A stretch of 64,000 nt of DNA, from positions 4,092,001-4,156,000 of the forward strand of contig NZ_CP142422.1 of assembly GCF_035974275.1 (NCBI RefSeq), written 5' to 3'. The translations under genes and the position numbers were made by a program. Every line of letters begins with the position of its first letter. Positions within the stretch are counted from its first letter, which is position 1. Source of the DNA: Chryseobacterium sp. MYb264. GTDB taxonomy: Bacteria > Bacteroidota > Bacteroidia > Flavobacteriales > Weeksellaceae. Positions 1-9,561 of the stretch are shown piece by piece. The notes under the pieces were generated by a model that worked only from the letters and a program-made list of their open reading frames with translations, was not told the DNA's origin and ran no database searches.

Positions 1-1352
1 GGGTGCATATACCATTCCTTTGTTAATAAAAGAAGCTGTCCTTTCGCAAATTCAGCATCAATAATCGCAAACGGAACGCAGTGGAATGCCAGATCCCAGG
101 TCGCATACCAAGGATACTCCCACTTATCGGGCATAGAAATAATATCTTTATTGTGAAGATGATTCCATTCTGTATTTCTTACATAATTGTTGAAGTCTCT
201 CGGAGCTTCGTAATTGGGGTCACCTTTCAGCCATTTTCCAACGTTATAATGATAGAATTGTTTGTTCCAAAGTAAACCTGCAAATGCCTGTCTTTGAACA
301 TTTCTTTCATCATCGTTGGTTACGTCATTCTGAATTTCATTATAAAATTCATTGGCTTCGTTGATTCTGTTTTTTAAAATATCATCAAACTGATAAAAAG
401 GGTCATCTAAATCATTCGGTGATAATCTGAAATCAAAAGTTTTGGATTGTCCGGCACCAATCATATCATCCACGATGAAAGATGCTTTTGAACCATTTTT
501 TTCAGGATTTACGGTATTGCTTCCGTAGGTAATATAATCGTTGATTCCGTCTTTATAATAGGTGTTTCCAGGATATGGAGCGCCATACAATTTGGGTGAA
601 TTCGTTTCATTATCACAGAAAGCACTTTCCGAATTCTGAGTTCTCGAATAAAACTTTTTAATTGAAATACTATCATGGTTAATATCTATACAGCCATCGT
701 GAGAAGCATTCGTTCGCCCTTGGTAAGTATTGTACCCCCATTTCCAGTTATTTCTGAACCAAACCGTAGGAATTACTACAATTGGCGCATCAATCTGACT
801 TCTGTTACAAACCGTAACGCGAACTAAAATATCATTATGGTCAGCTTTCGCATATTCAATAAAAATATCGAAATATTCATCGTTGTCAAAAATTCCGGTG
901 TCGATGATTTCGTATTCTGGTTCTTTTTTGCTTCTTCTGGCATTTTCAGCACGGATTTCATCATAAGGAAATGCATTGATAGGATATTTATACACCAGCT
1001 TCATATAGCTGTGCGTAGGCGTATTATCCAGATAATAAAAAATTTCCTTAATGTCCTCTCCGTGATTTCCCTGAGGGTTGCTGAGCCCGAAGAAACGCTC
1101 TTTTACCCTTTTATCCTTCTTGTTCCAAAAGGAAAGTGCAAAACAGAAAAGCTGCTTCACATCAGAGATTCCCGCAATGCCTTCTTCGCCCCAACGATAG
1201 GCGTAGCTTTCTGCGGTATTATGATTGGCGAAATTCCATGCGTCGCCGTTGGAACTGTAATCCTCACGTACATTTCCCCATTGTCGGTTGCTTACGTATG
1301 GTCCCCAGTTTTTCCAGTTTGTATCTTGTAATCTTTGTTTTTCGGCAATCAT
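1..1352 (-). CDS. MGH1/GH63-like glucosidase, 5' part
   Basis: This is the first 450 codons of a minus-strand gene whose 3' end lies outside the window. The reading frame is open from an ATG at 1352 to position 1. The translation starts MIAEKQRLQDTNWKNWGPYV, is rich in Trp, Tyr and Asn, and contains KWEYPWYATWDLAFH near the visible end, a conserved block of the (alpha/alpha)6-barrel glucosidases annotated as MGH1-like or GH63-related. Family members are about 880 residues, so roughly half is visible. No signal peptide is seen, so a cytoplasmic alpha-glucosidase acting on oligosaccharides is likely; the substrate cannot be read from the sequence. The gene is divergent from the methionine cluster. 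The family call rests on recognised blocks only. Confidence 0.8.
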   Translation of the reverse strand, partial: MIAEKQRLQDTNWKNWGPYVSNRQWGNVREDYSSNGDAWNFANHNTAESYAYRWGEEGIAGISDVKQLFCFALSFWNKKDKRVKERFFGLSNPQGNHGEDIKEIFYYLDNTPTHSYMKLVYKYPINAFPYDEIRAENARRSKKEPEYEIIDTGIFDNDEYFDIFIEYAKADHNDILVRVTVCNRSQIDAPIVVIPTVWFRNNWKWGYNTYQGRTNASHDGCIDINHDSISIKKFYSRTQNSESAFCDNETNSPKLYGAPYPGNTYYKDGINDYITYGSNTVNPEKNGSKASFIVDDMIGAGQSKTFDFRLSPNDLDDPFYQFDDILKNRINEANEFYNEIQNDVTNDDERNVQRQAFAGLLWNKQFYHYNVGKWLKGDPNYEAPRDFNNYVRNTEWNHLHNKDIISMPDKWEYPWYATWDLAFHCVPFAIIDAEFAKGQLLLLTKEWYMH

Positions 1353-1543
1353 ATTTCATCAATTTTCCATACGAAGTTAGTTTTTTTGATAAAAAATTCC
1401 AACTTTACGAATCTGAAAAATAGTTAACATTGCTTTGAAAACCTTGTATTTATCTGTGTTTCTAATATTAAATTAAATTTTTATAAATATTTAAAAGAAA
1501 TGTTATACCTTTGCACTATTCGATCATTCAAATATTGAAAATG
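1353..1543. other. Divergent intergenic region, AT-rich
   Basis: This AT-rich spacer separates the glucosidase from the SAM riboswitch. The only clear motif is the -7 element described separately at 1506-1513. No other gene, repeat or hairpin of note was seen. Confidence 0.5.
1506..1513 (+). promoter_or_regulatory. -7 element of the methionine-cluster promoter
   Basis: TACCTTTG matches the Bacteroidota -7 consensus TAnnTTTG exactly. It places transcription start near 1520, about 25 nt before the riboswitch. No clean TTTG is present at the expected -33 distance, so the assignment rests on the -7 element and its position. Confidence 0.5.
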
Positions 1544-1645
1544 TTATCAAGAAAGGTTGAGGGATTAGACCCTGTGAAACCTTAGCAACCCTTTGCGAAA
1601 GCGAAGAAGGTGCTACGTTCTACCAAAATTATTTTGGACAGATAA
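1544..1645 (+). ncRNA. SAM-I riboswitch (S-box leader)
   Basis: The segment carries the S-box core: closing stem P1 TTATC (1544-1548) with GATAA (1641-1645), the AAGAAAGGTTGAGGGA strand, the conserved AGACCCTGTGAAACC-TTAGCAACC block, and the downstream AAGGTGCTAC / CTACC arms. It binds S-adenosylmethionine in the SAM-I family, and it sits 41 nt before the ATG used for metX, the expected target. After P1 there are only short hairpins (CTGAA/TTCAG and GCCA/TGGC) and no stem followed by a T-run, so control may be translational rather than by an intrinsic terminator. Confidence 0.95.
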
Positions 1646-1685
1646 CTACTGAATCTTTTTTCAGCCATTTCCTGTGGCATTTTCA

Positions 1686-2657
1686 ATGATATTATCAAAA
1701 AGTATAATAGAATTGAAAACAGAACTAAACTATATTAATCTTTCGTATCAAACAAATTCCGGTAAGGAATATCATATCTCGTTGAGCTATCAGCTTTTCG
1801 GGAAAGACTTATTTTCAGCACCCATCATTTTAGTAAATCATGCTTTAACCGGAAATTCAGACGTAGCCGGAGAAAAAGGCTGGTGGAAACAATTGATTGG
1901 TGAAAATCAGGTAATCGATACTAATAAATATACAGTTCTGTGTTTCAATATTCCCGGAAACGGATTTGATGATTTTTTAATTGATGAATACGAAGATTTC
2001 ACGCCTTCAGATATTGCCAATATCTTTTTACAAGGGCTTGAAAGTTTACATATTACAAGTTTATACGCCATTATTGGAGGTTCTTTAGGAGGTGCAATCG
2101 GTTGGGAAATGTTGGTAAAACAACCACATCTTGCCGAAATTTTCATTCCTATTGCCTGTGATTATAAAACCCATGATTGGCTTCATGCACAATGTCTGGT
2201 TCAGAAATTTTTATTAAATCAAAAAGATGAACCTTTACAAAAAGCGAGAATTCATGCGATGTTGTGCTACCGAACGCCGGAATCGTTAAATGATAGATTT
2301 CAAAATAAATACAATCAGGAAAAACAAAGATTGGAGTCGGAAGATTGGCTGGTTTATCACGGAAATGCTTTAAACGATAGATTTAGTTTAAAAGCTTATC
2401 AACTGATGAATCATTTGCTGATGAATATTAATGTTGATGAATCTCAACTGGAAAAAATTCAGGCACGAATGCACATGATCTCTGTAGATACAGATTTGTT
2501 TTTCCCGGCTTCTGAAATCCGAATGTGCTTTGAAAAGCTGAAAGAGAAAAAGGAAAATGTTTTCTATCACGAGATCACCTCAATTCATGGGCACGACGCC
2601 TTTTTAATGGAATATAAACAATTAAATAATATCATAAAACCTATTCTGAATATATGA
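1686..2657 (+). CDS. metX: Homoserine O-acetyltransferase-like alpha/beta hydrolase
   Basis: First enzyme of the cluster: it would acylate homoserine so that the sulfhydrylase encoded downstream can add sulfide. The alpha/beta-hydrolase fold is supported by NHALTGNSD, the nucleophile elbow IGGSLGG (Ser about 133), a late acid at SVDTD (Asp about 267) and the catalytic His in SIHGHDAF (about 302). At 323 aa it is slightly short for MetX, which is normal in Flavobacteriia. The ATG at 1686 is used; an in-frame GTG at 1674 would add four residues and cannot be excluded. The gene follows a SAM-I riboswitch and its stop overlaps the next start (ATGA, 2654-2657), which implies translational coupling. 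Acetyl versus succinyl donor is not decided by the sequence. Confidence 0.9.
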   Translation: MILSKSIIELKTELNYINLSYQTNSGKEYHISLSYQLFGKDLFSAPIILVNHALTGNSDVAGEKGWWKQLIGENQVIDTNKYTVLCFNIPGNGFDDFLIDEYEDFTPSDIANIFLQGLESLHITSLYAIIGGSLGGAIGWEMLVKQPHLAEIFIPIACDYKTHDWLHAQCLVQKFLLNQKDEPLQKARIHAMLCYRTPESLNDRFQNKYNQEKQRLESEDWLVYHGNALNDRFSLKAYQLMNHLLMNINVDESQLEKIQARMHMISVDTDLFFPASEIRMCFEKLKEKKENVFYHEITSIHGHDAFLMEYKQLNNIIKPILNI

Positions 2658-4192
2658 CAACATCAGATACAATAAACATTTATCGAAATAAAGCGCTGGT
2701 AAATTTTGAAGGGAAAGACTTTTTGGGACATATCGGAATTGATTCCCGAATTTTCAAAGTATTAAATGAAGAAGGAATAAGTGTGGGTGTAATTTCCCAG
2801 CAGGCTATTGAAAATGGAATTTCTGTTTTGGTAGATGAAAAAGATGCGGAAGATGCAGTGCGTGTGCTGCAGGAAGAGTTTAAAAAAGAAAAATCGAACG
2901 GGGCAGTAAGCAATATTTATAACATTAGTAATGTTGCAGTCATTGGCTTCGTTTCGGAAAATTATAGCAAAATACTTTCTGAACTTCAGAGAAATAAAAT
3001 ATTTCCGCTTTTGTTGAATCAAATTGCTTCGGCGGGAAGGGTAAATATCGTGGTAACCGATAACCAGACGGAAATTGCAAAAAATATTGTTGAAACAGAA
3101 ATTTACGGAAAACCGAAAGTCGTTCATTTAGCCTTAATCGGGCATGGAAATGTGGGCGGAACTTTGGTGGAACAGATTTTAGATTCAGAGCACGATATTC
3201 TCAAGCGTAAAAGATTACAACTGAAAATCGTAGCCATTGCAAATTCAAAGAAAATGGCTTTGAACAAAGGCGGTTTTGGAAGCGACTGGAGACAGAAAGT
3301 AAATTATTCTCAAACCAATTCCAGTATTGAAAGCCTGATCGGGTATGCAAAAGAACATCATCTGGAAAATCTGGTGATGGTAGATAATACGGCCAGTAAA
3401 GATTTTGTGAAGCATTATGATGCGTTTGTGGATAACGGTTTTGATATCGTTTCTTCCAACAAAATTTACAATACGTTGCCGATTGCCACGTATAGAAACT
3501 TAAGAAAATCTTTAGAGAAGAATAAAAAGAAATATCTATACGAAACCAATGTTGGTGCAGGTTTACCGTTAATTGATACGATTAAATTGCTACACCTTTC
3601 AGGAGAAAATATCACAAGAATTAAAGGCGTTTTCTCAGGAACATTGAGTTATGTTTTCAATAATTTTTCGTTGAGGGATGATAAGTTTTCCACAATCATC
3701 AATGAAGCGTTGGAAAAAGGATACACAGAACCGGATCCAAGAGAAGATTTGTCAGGAAATGACGTCGCCAGAAAATTATTGATTTTGGCAAGAGAATTAG
3801 ATCTGATTAATGAGTTTGAAGATATCAACATTCAGAATTTGGTTCCGGAAAATTTACTTTCCGTTTCAAAATCAGAATTCCTTTCAAGATTGGAAGAATT
3901 AGATGAAGAATATGAAAAAATTAAGGGAAACCAAGAGCCTGGTCATGTCTTAAGATATGTTGGAGATCTTCACGGAGATTTACAGAAAGAGAAAGGCGAG
4001 CTTGATGTTAAACTGATTTCCGTTCCTGCAACTTCCGCTTTAGGACAGTTAAAAGGTTCAGATTCCATCTTCGAAATTTATACGGAAAGTTATGGCGAAA
4101 ATCCAATCGTCATCATGGGAGCCGGAGCCGGAGCGCAGGTAACGGCAAGAGGAGTTTTCGGAGATATTTTAAGAGTAAGCGAAACGAAATAA
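2654..4192 (+). CDS. hom: Homoserine dehydrogenase with N-terminal ACT domains
   Basis: It reduces aspartate semialdehyde to homoserine, feeding MetX. Residues about 1-155 look like the paired ACT regulatory region found between the two catalytic halves of ThrA-type enzymes. The NAD(P)-binding glycine motif GHGNVGG lies at 163-169, and the catalytic half holds FSGTLSYVFN and the signature GYTEPDPREDLSGNDVARK. The aspartokinase catalytic domain of bifunctional ThrA is missing, so at 512 aa this is a regulatory-ACT plus dehydrogenase protein, and a separate aspartokinase must exist elsewhere. The ACT region suggests feedback control by an amino acid, which cannot be named from sequence. The gene overlaps metX by 4 nt. 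Confidence 0.88.
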   Translation: MTTSDTINIYRNKALVNFEGKDFLGHIGIDSRIFKVLNEEGISVGVISQQAIENGISVLVDEKDAEDAVRVLQEEFKKEKSNGAVSNIYNISNVAVIGFVSENYSKILSELQRNKIFPLLLNQIASAGRVNIVVTDNQTEIAKNIVETEIYGKPKVVHLALIGHGNVGGTLVEQILDSEHDILKRKRLQLKIVAIANSKKMALNKGGFGSDWRQKVNYSQTNSSIESLIGYAKEHHLENLVMVDNTASKDFVKHYDAFVDNGFDIVSSNKIYNTLPIATYRNLRKSLEKNKKKYLYETNVGAGLPLIDTIKLLHLSGENITRIKGVFSGTLSYVFNNFSLRDDKFSTIINEALEKGYTEPDPREDLSGNDVARKLLILARELDLINEFEDINIQNLVPENLLSVSKSEFLSRLEELDEEYEKIKGNQEPGHVLRYVGDLHGDLQKEKGELDVKLISVPATSALGQLKGSDSIFEIYTESYGENPIVIMGAGAGAQVTARGVFGDILRVSETK

Positions 4193-4203
4193 TAATAATA
4201 TTA

Positions 4204-4303
4204 ATATAACAATTTAATAATATAACAGTTTACCAATAATAATTACTATTGTCATGCTGAGCTTGTCGAAGCATTCCATTGTTAAATTGCTAAACTGTTA
4301 GAT
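4204..4303. repeat. Octamer inverted array A (metX-hom / metZ gap)
   Basis: The left arm has four in-phase octamers of type ATNTANCA (4204-4235, ATATAACA to GTTTACCA). The right arm has three in the opposite orientation (4280-4303, TGTTAAAT, TGCTAAAC, TGTTAGAT). Between them is a roughly 40-nt insert that includes a TGTCATGCTGAGC...GAAGCAT element (4250-4274). It belongs to the same family as the arrays in the paa operon. Confidence 0.7.
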
Positions 4304-4321
4304 TTAAATATACAAAAGTTT

Positions 4322-5521
4322 ATGAGCGAAAATTTTCAACCAGAAACTAACAATGAGCAACTTTCAAATTTTGAAACACTTGCGATCAGAACCCAAACCG
4401 AAAGAACTCAGTTTGATGAGCATTCAACGCCTTTGTATTTAACATCCAGCTTTATTTTTCAGGATGCAGAAGATATGAGAGCGAGTTTTGCAGAAGAAAA
4501 ACCAAAGAATTTATACAGCCGTTTTTCCAATCCGAATGTAACGGAATTCACCGATAAAATTGCTAAAATGGAAGGCGCAGAAGCAGGATATGCTTTTGCA
4601 ACAGGAATGGCAGCGATTTATTCAACGTTTGCGACTTTGTTAAATGCAGGTGATCATATCGTAAGCTGTCAGTCGGTTTTCGGATCTACGCACACGTTGT
4701 TCACAAAATATTTCCCAAAATGGAATATTGAAACAACCTATTTCAAAGCGGAAGACGCTGAAAATGTTGAAAAATATATTCAGCCGAATACAAAAATTTT
4801 ATATCTGGAGACACCTACAAATCCTGCGATTGAGGTGTTAGATTTAGAATTTTTCGGACAAATTGCTAAAAAACATAACCTGATTTTCATTGTGGATAAC
4901 TGTTTTGCGACACCATATTTGCAACAACCTATAAAATACGGAGCAGATATTGTAGTGCATTCTGCAACAAAGTTGATAGACGGTCAAGGTCGTGTTTTAG
5001 GTGGTGTAGCAGTCGGTAGAGAAGATTTAATTCGTGAAATTTATCTTTTTGCAAGAAATACAGGTCCGGCAATGTCACCTTTCAATGCTTGGGTCTTGTC
5101 AAAAAGTTTGGAAACTTTAGCAATCCGTGTTGAAAAACATTGTGAAAATGCTTTAAAAGTAGCCGGGTTTTTAGAAGGTCACCCGAATGTAGAATTGGTG
5201 AAATATCCTTTCCTGCCATCACATCCAAGTTATGAAGTCGCTAAAAAACAGATGAAATTAGGCGGAAACATCGTCGCATTCGAAATCAAAGGCGGAATTG
5301 AAGGCGGAAGAAACTTTTTAGATAAAATTAAAATGTGTTCGCTTTCTGCCAACCTCGGCGATACGAGAACGATTGTTACGCATCCGGCTTCTACAACGCA
5401 TTCCAAATTGTCTGATGATGAAAGAAATGAAGTAGGAATTACAGCTGGTTTGGTTCGTTGTTCCGTTGGTTTAGAAAATGTGGATGATATTATCGCGGAT
5501 TTAAAACAAGCATTGGATTAA
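4322..5521 (+). CDS. metZ: O-acyl-homoserine sulfhydrylase (Cys/Met metabolism PLP enzyme)
   Basis: PLP-dependent enzyme that replaces the acyl group of O-acylhomoserine with sulfide to give homocysteine directly. The Schiff-base lysine is K217 in VVHSATKLIDGQGRVLGG, the PLP-pyridine Asp is D192 in FIVDNCFATP, and the family blocks SRFSNPNV and TGMAAI are present. The 399 aa length is usual for the cystathionine gamma-synthase / MetZ group. Placement next to metX and metH favours sulfhydrylation over cystathionine synthesis, and no cystathionine beta-lyase is in the cluster. It is separated from hom by array A, but runs in the same direction and probably on the same transcript from the SAM-regulated promoter. 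Confidence 0.9.
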   Translation: MSENFQPETNNEQLSNFETLAIRTQTERTQFDEHSTPLYLTSSFIFQDAEDMRASFAEEKPKNLYSRFSNPNVTEFTDKIAKMEGAEAGYAFATGMAAIYSTFATLLNAGDHIVSCQSVFGSTHTLFTKYFPKWNIETTYFKAEDAENVEKYIQPNTKILYLETPTNPAIEVLDLEFFGQIAKKHNLIFIVDNCFATPYLQQPIKYGADIVVHSATKLIDGQGRVLGGVAVGREDLIREIYLFARNTGPAMSPFNAWVLSKSLETLAIRVEKHCENALKVAGFLEGHPNVELVKYPFLPSHPSYEVAKKQMKLGGNIVAFEIKGGIEGGRNFLDKIKMCSLSANLGDTRTIVTHPASTTHSKLSDDERNEVGITAGLVRCSVGLENVDDIIADLKQALD

Positions 5522-5707
5522 ATTAATTTGGGCAGCTTTATCCGCCTTCCACTCCCGCTTTTTTGCCTCCGCTTCGCTCCTGCAAAAAGAGCTCCGTTCA
5601 AGTCGGGCTGCGAAGATTCGACGCAAAAAAAATCCTTGTCAAGGTTTCAAACCTTGACAAGGATTCAGAATAACGAAATAAAAAATTGGCTTTAGCCGAA
5701 ACATACA
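5522..5707. repeat. Composite intergenic repeats between metZ and metH
   Basis: Three elements lie in a row. About 5529-5625 is a GC-richer block bounded by GGGCAGC and GGGCTGC with an internal TTTTTTGC...GCAAAAA hairpin. At 5631-5665 is a perfect palindrome with 17-bp arms around a single C. At 5686-5700 is a TTGGCTTTAGCCGAA hairpin related to elements near 33.6 and 53.4 kb. No gene is seen here. Confidence 0.7.
5631..5665. repeat. Perfect 35-nt palindrome (CCTTGTCAAGG type)
   Basis: The arms AATCCTTGTCAAGGTTT and AAACCTTGACAAGGATT are exact reverse complements around one C. A diverged relative lies at 32146-32178. It could act as an RNA hairpin in the met transcript. Confidence 0.8.
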
Positions 5708-6718
5708 ATGAAAAATTCAGAACAATTATATAAAGCATTATCCGAAAGAATTTTAATTCTGGACGGTGCGATGGGAACGATGCTTCAGCGATATAAATTT
5801 GAGGAAGAAGATTACCGTGGCGAGCGTTTCAAAGATTGGGAACATCCTGTGAAGGGAAATAATGATTTACTGTCGTTAACGCAACCTCATTCCATTGAAG
5901 AAGTTCACAGGAAATATTTGGAAGCAGGAGCTGATATTCTGGAAACCAATACGTTTTCGGGAACAACGATTGCAATGGCAGATTATCATATGGAAGATTT
6001 GGTTTACGAACTAAACTATGAATCTGCAAAAATCGCCAGAAAAGTATGTGATGAATTTACGGCTCAAAATCCTGATAAGCCAAGATTCGTAGCGGGATCT
6101 ATCGGACCAACCAACAGAACAGCAAGTTTAAGCCCTGATGTAAACGATCCTGGTTATAGAGCCATCACGTTTGAAGAACTGAGAGTTGCCTACAAACAGC
6201 AATGCGAAGCTTTATTAGATGGAGGTTCAGACATTTTATTGGTTGAAACAATCTTCGATACATTAAATGCAAAAGCAGCCCTTTTTGCGATCGATGAACT
6301 TCAGGATGAAAGAGGAATAAAAATCCCGATTATGGTTTCAGGAACAATTACGGATGCTTCAGGAAGAACATTGAGCGGACAAACTGCAGAAGCATTTTTA
6401 ATCTCAGTTTCACATTTGAATTTATTAAGTGTTGGTTTCAATTGTGCTTTGGGAGCCAATCAATTGACGCCGTATTTGGAAACATTGGCTCATAATTCAG
6501 AATTCCACGTTTCGGCGTATCCGAATGCGGGGCTTCCGAATGCTTTCGGAAAATATGACGAAACGCCGGAAGATATGGCGAGTCAGATTAAAGAATATGT
6601 TGAGAAAGGATTAATTAATATCATCGGAGGTTGTTGCGGAACAACGCCTGATCATATTAAAGCAATTGCAGATTTGGTAGAAAAATACGAACCGAGGAAG
6701 GTTAGTATAACAATATAA
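5708..6718 (+). CDS. metH: Methionine synthase, homocysteine-binding module (split MetH)
   Basis: This 336-residue protein is the Hcy S-methyltransferase barrel of cobalamin-dependent methionine synthase on its own. It starts with [13 protein letters not shown], and the three zinc-binding cysteines are visible: C246 in VGFNCALG and C309/C310 in [11 protein letters not shown]. In most bacteria this barrel is the first quarter of a roughly 1220-residue MetH; here the remaining modules are encoded by the next gene after a 91-bp gap. The two proteins must associate to move the methyl group from B12 to homocysteine. A free-standing betaine or SMM-homocysteine methyltransferase is possible in principle, but the following gene makes split MetH by far the best reading. 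Confidence 0.92.
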   Translation: MKNSEQLYKALSERILILDGAMGTMLQRYKFEEEDYRGERFKDWEHPVKGNNDLLSLTQPHSIEEVHRKYLEAGADILETNTFSGTTIAMADYHMEDLVYELNYESAKIARKVCDEFTAQNPDKPRFVAGSIGPTNRTASLSPDVNDPGYRAITFEELRVAYKQQCEALLDGGSDILLVETIFDTLNAKAALFAIDELQDERGIKIPIMVSGTITDASGRTLSGQTAEAFLISVSHLNLLSVGFNCALGANQLTPYLETLAHNSEFHVSAYPNAGLPNAFGKYDETPEDMASQIKEYVEKGLINIIGGCCGTTPDHIKAIADLVEKYEPRKVSITI

Positions 6719-6720
6719 TA

Positions 6721-6803
6721 ATTTATCAACGTAACAATCTTCTTAAAGAATCTATTGGTAAACTGCTACATTAATAGACTGTTACATTGATACATTGGTA
6801 AAT
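6721..6803. repeat. Octamer inverted array B (inside split metH)
   Basis: Two left-arm octamers (ATTTATCA, ACGTAACA; 6721-6736) are followed by an irregular centre and six right-arm octamers (6756-6803, TGGTAAAC through TGGTAAAT). The array ends 6 nt before the ATG of the second metH gene. It lies exactly at the point where MetH is split into two genes. Confidence 0.75.
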
Positions 6804-6809
6804 TAAACT

Positions 6810-9470
6810 ATGAAATATTTAAGATTATCGGGGCTCGAGCCTTTGATTATTATGCCGGAAAGTAATTTCATCAATGTTGGTGAAAGAACAAATGTTGCCG
6901 GTTCAAAGAAATTTTTAAGATTAATAAAAGAAGAGAAATATTCTGAAGCTCTTGATATTGCGCGTCACCAGGTTGAAGGTGGGGCGCAGATTCTTGATGT
7001 CAATTTCGATGACGGATTGATTGACGGAAAGGCTTCCATGATTAAATTTCTAAATTTAATTGCTTCAGAACCTGATATTTCCAGAATTCCTATCATGATC
7101 GATTCTTCGAAATGGGAAATTCTGGAAGCCGGATTGCAGGTTGCACAGGGAAAATGTGTGGTCAATTCTATCAGCTTAAAAGAAGGCGAAGAAGAATTTA
7201 TCAAGCATGCAAAAGCCATTAAAAGATATGGTGCGGCGATGATTGTTATGGCGTTCGATGAAGTGGGACAAGCCGATACTTACGAACGTAGAATCGAGAT
7301 TTCAAAACGTTCTTACGATCTTTTGGTTAATGAATTAAAGTTTCCTGCCGAAGATATTATTTTCGATTTAAATATTTTCCCTGTCGCAACGGGAATGGAT
7401 GAACACAGAAGAAATGCCATCGATTTTATCGAAGCAACGAGATGGGTTCGCCAGAATCTTCCGTATGCCTCTGTGAGTGGAGGAGTTTCCAATGTTTCGT
7501 TTTCGTTCCGTGGAAATGATACGGTGAGAGAAGCGATGCACTCGGTTTTCCTTTATCACGCGATTCAGGCGGGAATGAATATGGGAATTGTAAACCCTGC
7601 GATGTTGGAGGTTTATGATGAAATTAATAAAGAGCTTCTTGAATTAGTTGAAGATGTAATTCTTGATAAAAGAGAAGATGCTACTGAAAGGCTTTTGGAT
7701 TATTCCGAAAAGCATAAATCGGTTAAAAAAGAAAAAACCGAAGAGCTTGAATGGCGTACAAAACCTTTACAGGAAAGAATTACGCATTCTTTGGTAAAAG
7801 GAATCGACCGTTTCATCGAAGAAGATGTTGAGGAAGCAAGATTACAAGCGGAACGACCTTTACACGTAATCGAAGTTAATTTGATGACCGGAATGGGTGT
7901 TGTTGGAGACCTTTTCGGAAGCGGAAAAATGTTCTTACCACAAGTTGTGAAATCGGCAAGGGTAATGAAAAAAGCGGTTGCCTATTTACAGCCATTTATC
8001 GAAGCTGAAAAAGACGGTGCAAAACCAGCCAACGGAAAAATCTTAATGGCAACGGTAAAAGGAGACGTTCATGATATCGGTAAAAATATTGTGAGCGTTG
8101 TTTTGGGTTGTAACAATTATGAAATCGTCGACCTTGGAGTGATGGTTCCTGCCGAAAAAATTATTCAGGCTGCGATTGAACATCAGGTTGATGTCATTGG
8201 TTTAAGCGGATTGATTACGCCAAGTTTGGATGAAATGGTGTACATCGCTTCAGAATTAGAAAGACAAAATTTAAATTTTCCTTTACTGATCGGTGGTGCT
8301 ACAACTTCAAAAGCACATACCGCTGTGAAAATTGATTTAAAATATAAAAATGCCGTTGTTCACGTGAATGATGCGTCGAGAGCGGTAAACGTGGTAAGTT
8401 CATTGTTGGGCGACAGAAATAAAGAATATGTTGAAGATCTAAAAAGCGACTATTCAGATTTCAGAGAAAAGTTCCTGAACAGACAGGTTGATAAAGATTA
8501 TGTTTCGATTGAAGATGCCCGAAAAGACAAGTTTAAAATCGATTGGGAGAATGAAGAAATCTTTACTCCAAACCAATTAGGAATTCAGGTTTTTGAAAAT
8601 CAGGATTTAAGAGAATTGTTACCATTCATCGACTGGTCACCGTTTTTCAGAAGCTGGGATCTGCATGGGAAGTATCCGCAAATTTTAGAAGATGAGGTTG
8701 TCGGAGCGCAGGCGAAAGAATTGTTCAAAGATGCTCAGGTTATTTTAAAGAGAATTTTAGACGAAAAATTATTAACCGCCAAAGCTATTTTCGGAATTTT
8801 TAAAGCCAATTCTAATGAAACAGATGATATTTTAATCTTCGATGAAAATAACGAAGAGAAAGTAAAATTCCTGACATTGAGACAACAGGCTCAGCGTTCG
8901 AAAGGAAAAGATTATCTGGCTTTAAGTGATTTTATCGCACCTCAAAGTTCAGGAAAAACCGATTATATGGGCGCTTTCTGTGTAACAACAGGTTTCGGAA
9001 CAGATGAATTGTCAGAAGAATATGAAAAAGCGAATGACGATTACAATGCGATCATGGTAAAAGCCTTGGCTGATCGTTTTGCTGAAGCGTATGCCGAATT
9101 TTTACATAAAAAAGTAAGAACCGAATATTGGGGTTACGCGAATCAGGAAAGTTTGAGCAACGAAGAATTAATTGCCGAAAAATACAAAGGGATTCGTCCG
9201 GCTCCGGGTTATCCTGCTTGCCCGGATCATTTGGAAAAACATGCCATCTGGGATCTGTTAAAAGTGGAAGAAGAAATCGGAGTATATTTAACAGAAAGTT
9301 TAGCCATGTTCCCGACCGCTGCTGTTTCCGGATATTATTTCGGAAGCCCGCACGCAAAATATTTCGGATTAGGAAAAATTGCAGAAGATCAGTTGAAAGA
9401 TTATTCGCAGCGAAAAGGAATTTCTTTGCAGGAAGCGAGAAAATGGCTGAATCCAAATTTAGCAGATTAA
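6810..9470 (+). CDS. metH: Methionine synthase, folate, cobalamin and activation modules
   Basis: The larger part of split MetH. Modules in order: pterin-binding barrel (about 15-290, [20 protein letters not shown]), B12-cap helices (about 310-400), cobalamin-binding Rossmann domain with the cobalt-ligand motif DVHDIGKN (H421) and [13 protein letters not shown], and the C-terminal AdoMet reactivation domain (about 590-886) with [15 protein letters not shown]. It takes methyl from 5-methyltetrahydrofolate and passes it via methylcobalamin to homocysteine held by the preceding gene product. The 886 aa plus 336 aa of its neighbour add up to normal MetH length, so nothing is lost. metF follows and supplies the methylfolate. 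Confidence 0.95.
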   Translation: MKYLRLSGLEPLIIMPESNFINVGERTNVAGSKKFLRLIKEEKYSEALDIARHQVEGGAQILDVNFDDGLIDGKASMIKFLNLIASEPDISRIPIMIDSSKWEILEAGLQVAQGKCVVNSISLKEGEEEFIKHAKAIKRYGAAMIVMAFDEVGQADTYERRIEISKRSYDLLVNELKFPAEDIIFDLNIFPVATGMDEHRRNAIDFIEATRWVRQNLPYASVSGGVSNVSFSFRGNDTVREAMHSVFLYHAIQAGMNMGIVNPAMLEVYDEINKELLELVEDVILDKREDATERLLDYSEKHKSVKKEKTEELEWRTKPLQERITHSLVKGIDRFIEEDVEEARLQAERPLHVIEVNLMTGMGVVGDLFGSGKMFLPQVVKSARVMKKAVAYLQPFIEAEKDGAKPANGKILMATVKGDVHDIGKNIVSVVLGCNNYEIVDLGVMVPAEKIIQAAIEHQVDVIGLSGLITPSLDEMVYIASELERQNLNFPLLIGGATTSKAHTAVKIDLKYKNAVVHVNDASRAVNVVSSLLGDRNKEYVEDLKSDYSDFREKFLNRQVDKDYVSIEDARKDKFKIDWENEEIFTPNQLGIQVFENQDLRELLPFIDWSPFFRSWDLHGKYPQILEDEVVGAQAKELFKDAQVILKRILDEKLLTAKAIFGIFKANSNETDDILIFDENNEEKVKFLTLRQQAQRSKGKDYLALSDFIAPQSSGKTDYMGAFCVTTGFGTDELSEEYEKANDDYNAIMVKALADRFAEAYAEFLHKKVRTEYWGYANQESLSNEELIAEKYKGIRPAPGYPACPDHLEKHAIWDLLKVEEEIGVYLTESLAMFPTAAVSGYYFGSPHAKYFGLGKIAEDQLKDYSQRKGISLQEARKWLNPNLAD

Positions 9471-9482
9471 AAAAATAGTTCA

Positions 9483-9548
9483 TGGTTGATAGTTGTTGGT
9501 TACTGGATTTTTACATCAAAACCATCAACTAACAACTTTCAACAAGCA
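9483..9548. repeat. Heptamer inverted array before metF
   Basis: Period-7 units run TGGTTGA, TAGTTGT, TGGTTAC (9483-9503). After a short centre they continue in the opposite sense as ACCATCA, ACTAACA, ACTTTCA, ACAAGCA (9521-9548). The arms are partly complementary. The design resembles the octamer arrays but with seven-base units. It ends 13 nt before the metF ATG. Confidence 0.6.
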
Positions 9549-9561
9549 ACAAAAATATAAA

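Noticed and set aside
837..1331. Plus-strand open frame of 164 codons
   Set aside because: It is the antisense shadow of the glucosidase gene, whose frame holds recognisable family blocks.
9128..9478. 116-codon plus-strand frame inside metH
   Set aside because: It is an alternative frame of the AdoMet activation domain, whose motifs are intact in the main frame.
9493..9561. Extended MetF N-terminus from a TTG
   Set aside because: The added residues are encoded by the heptamer inverted array and precede a good ATG at the known family start.
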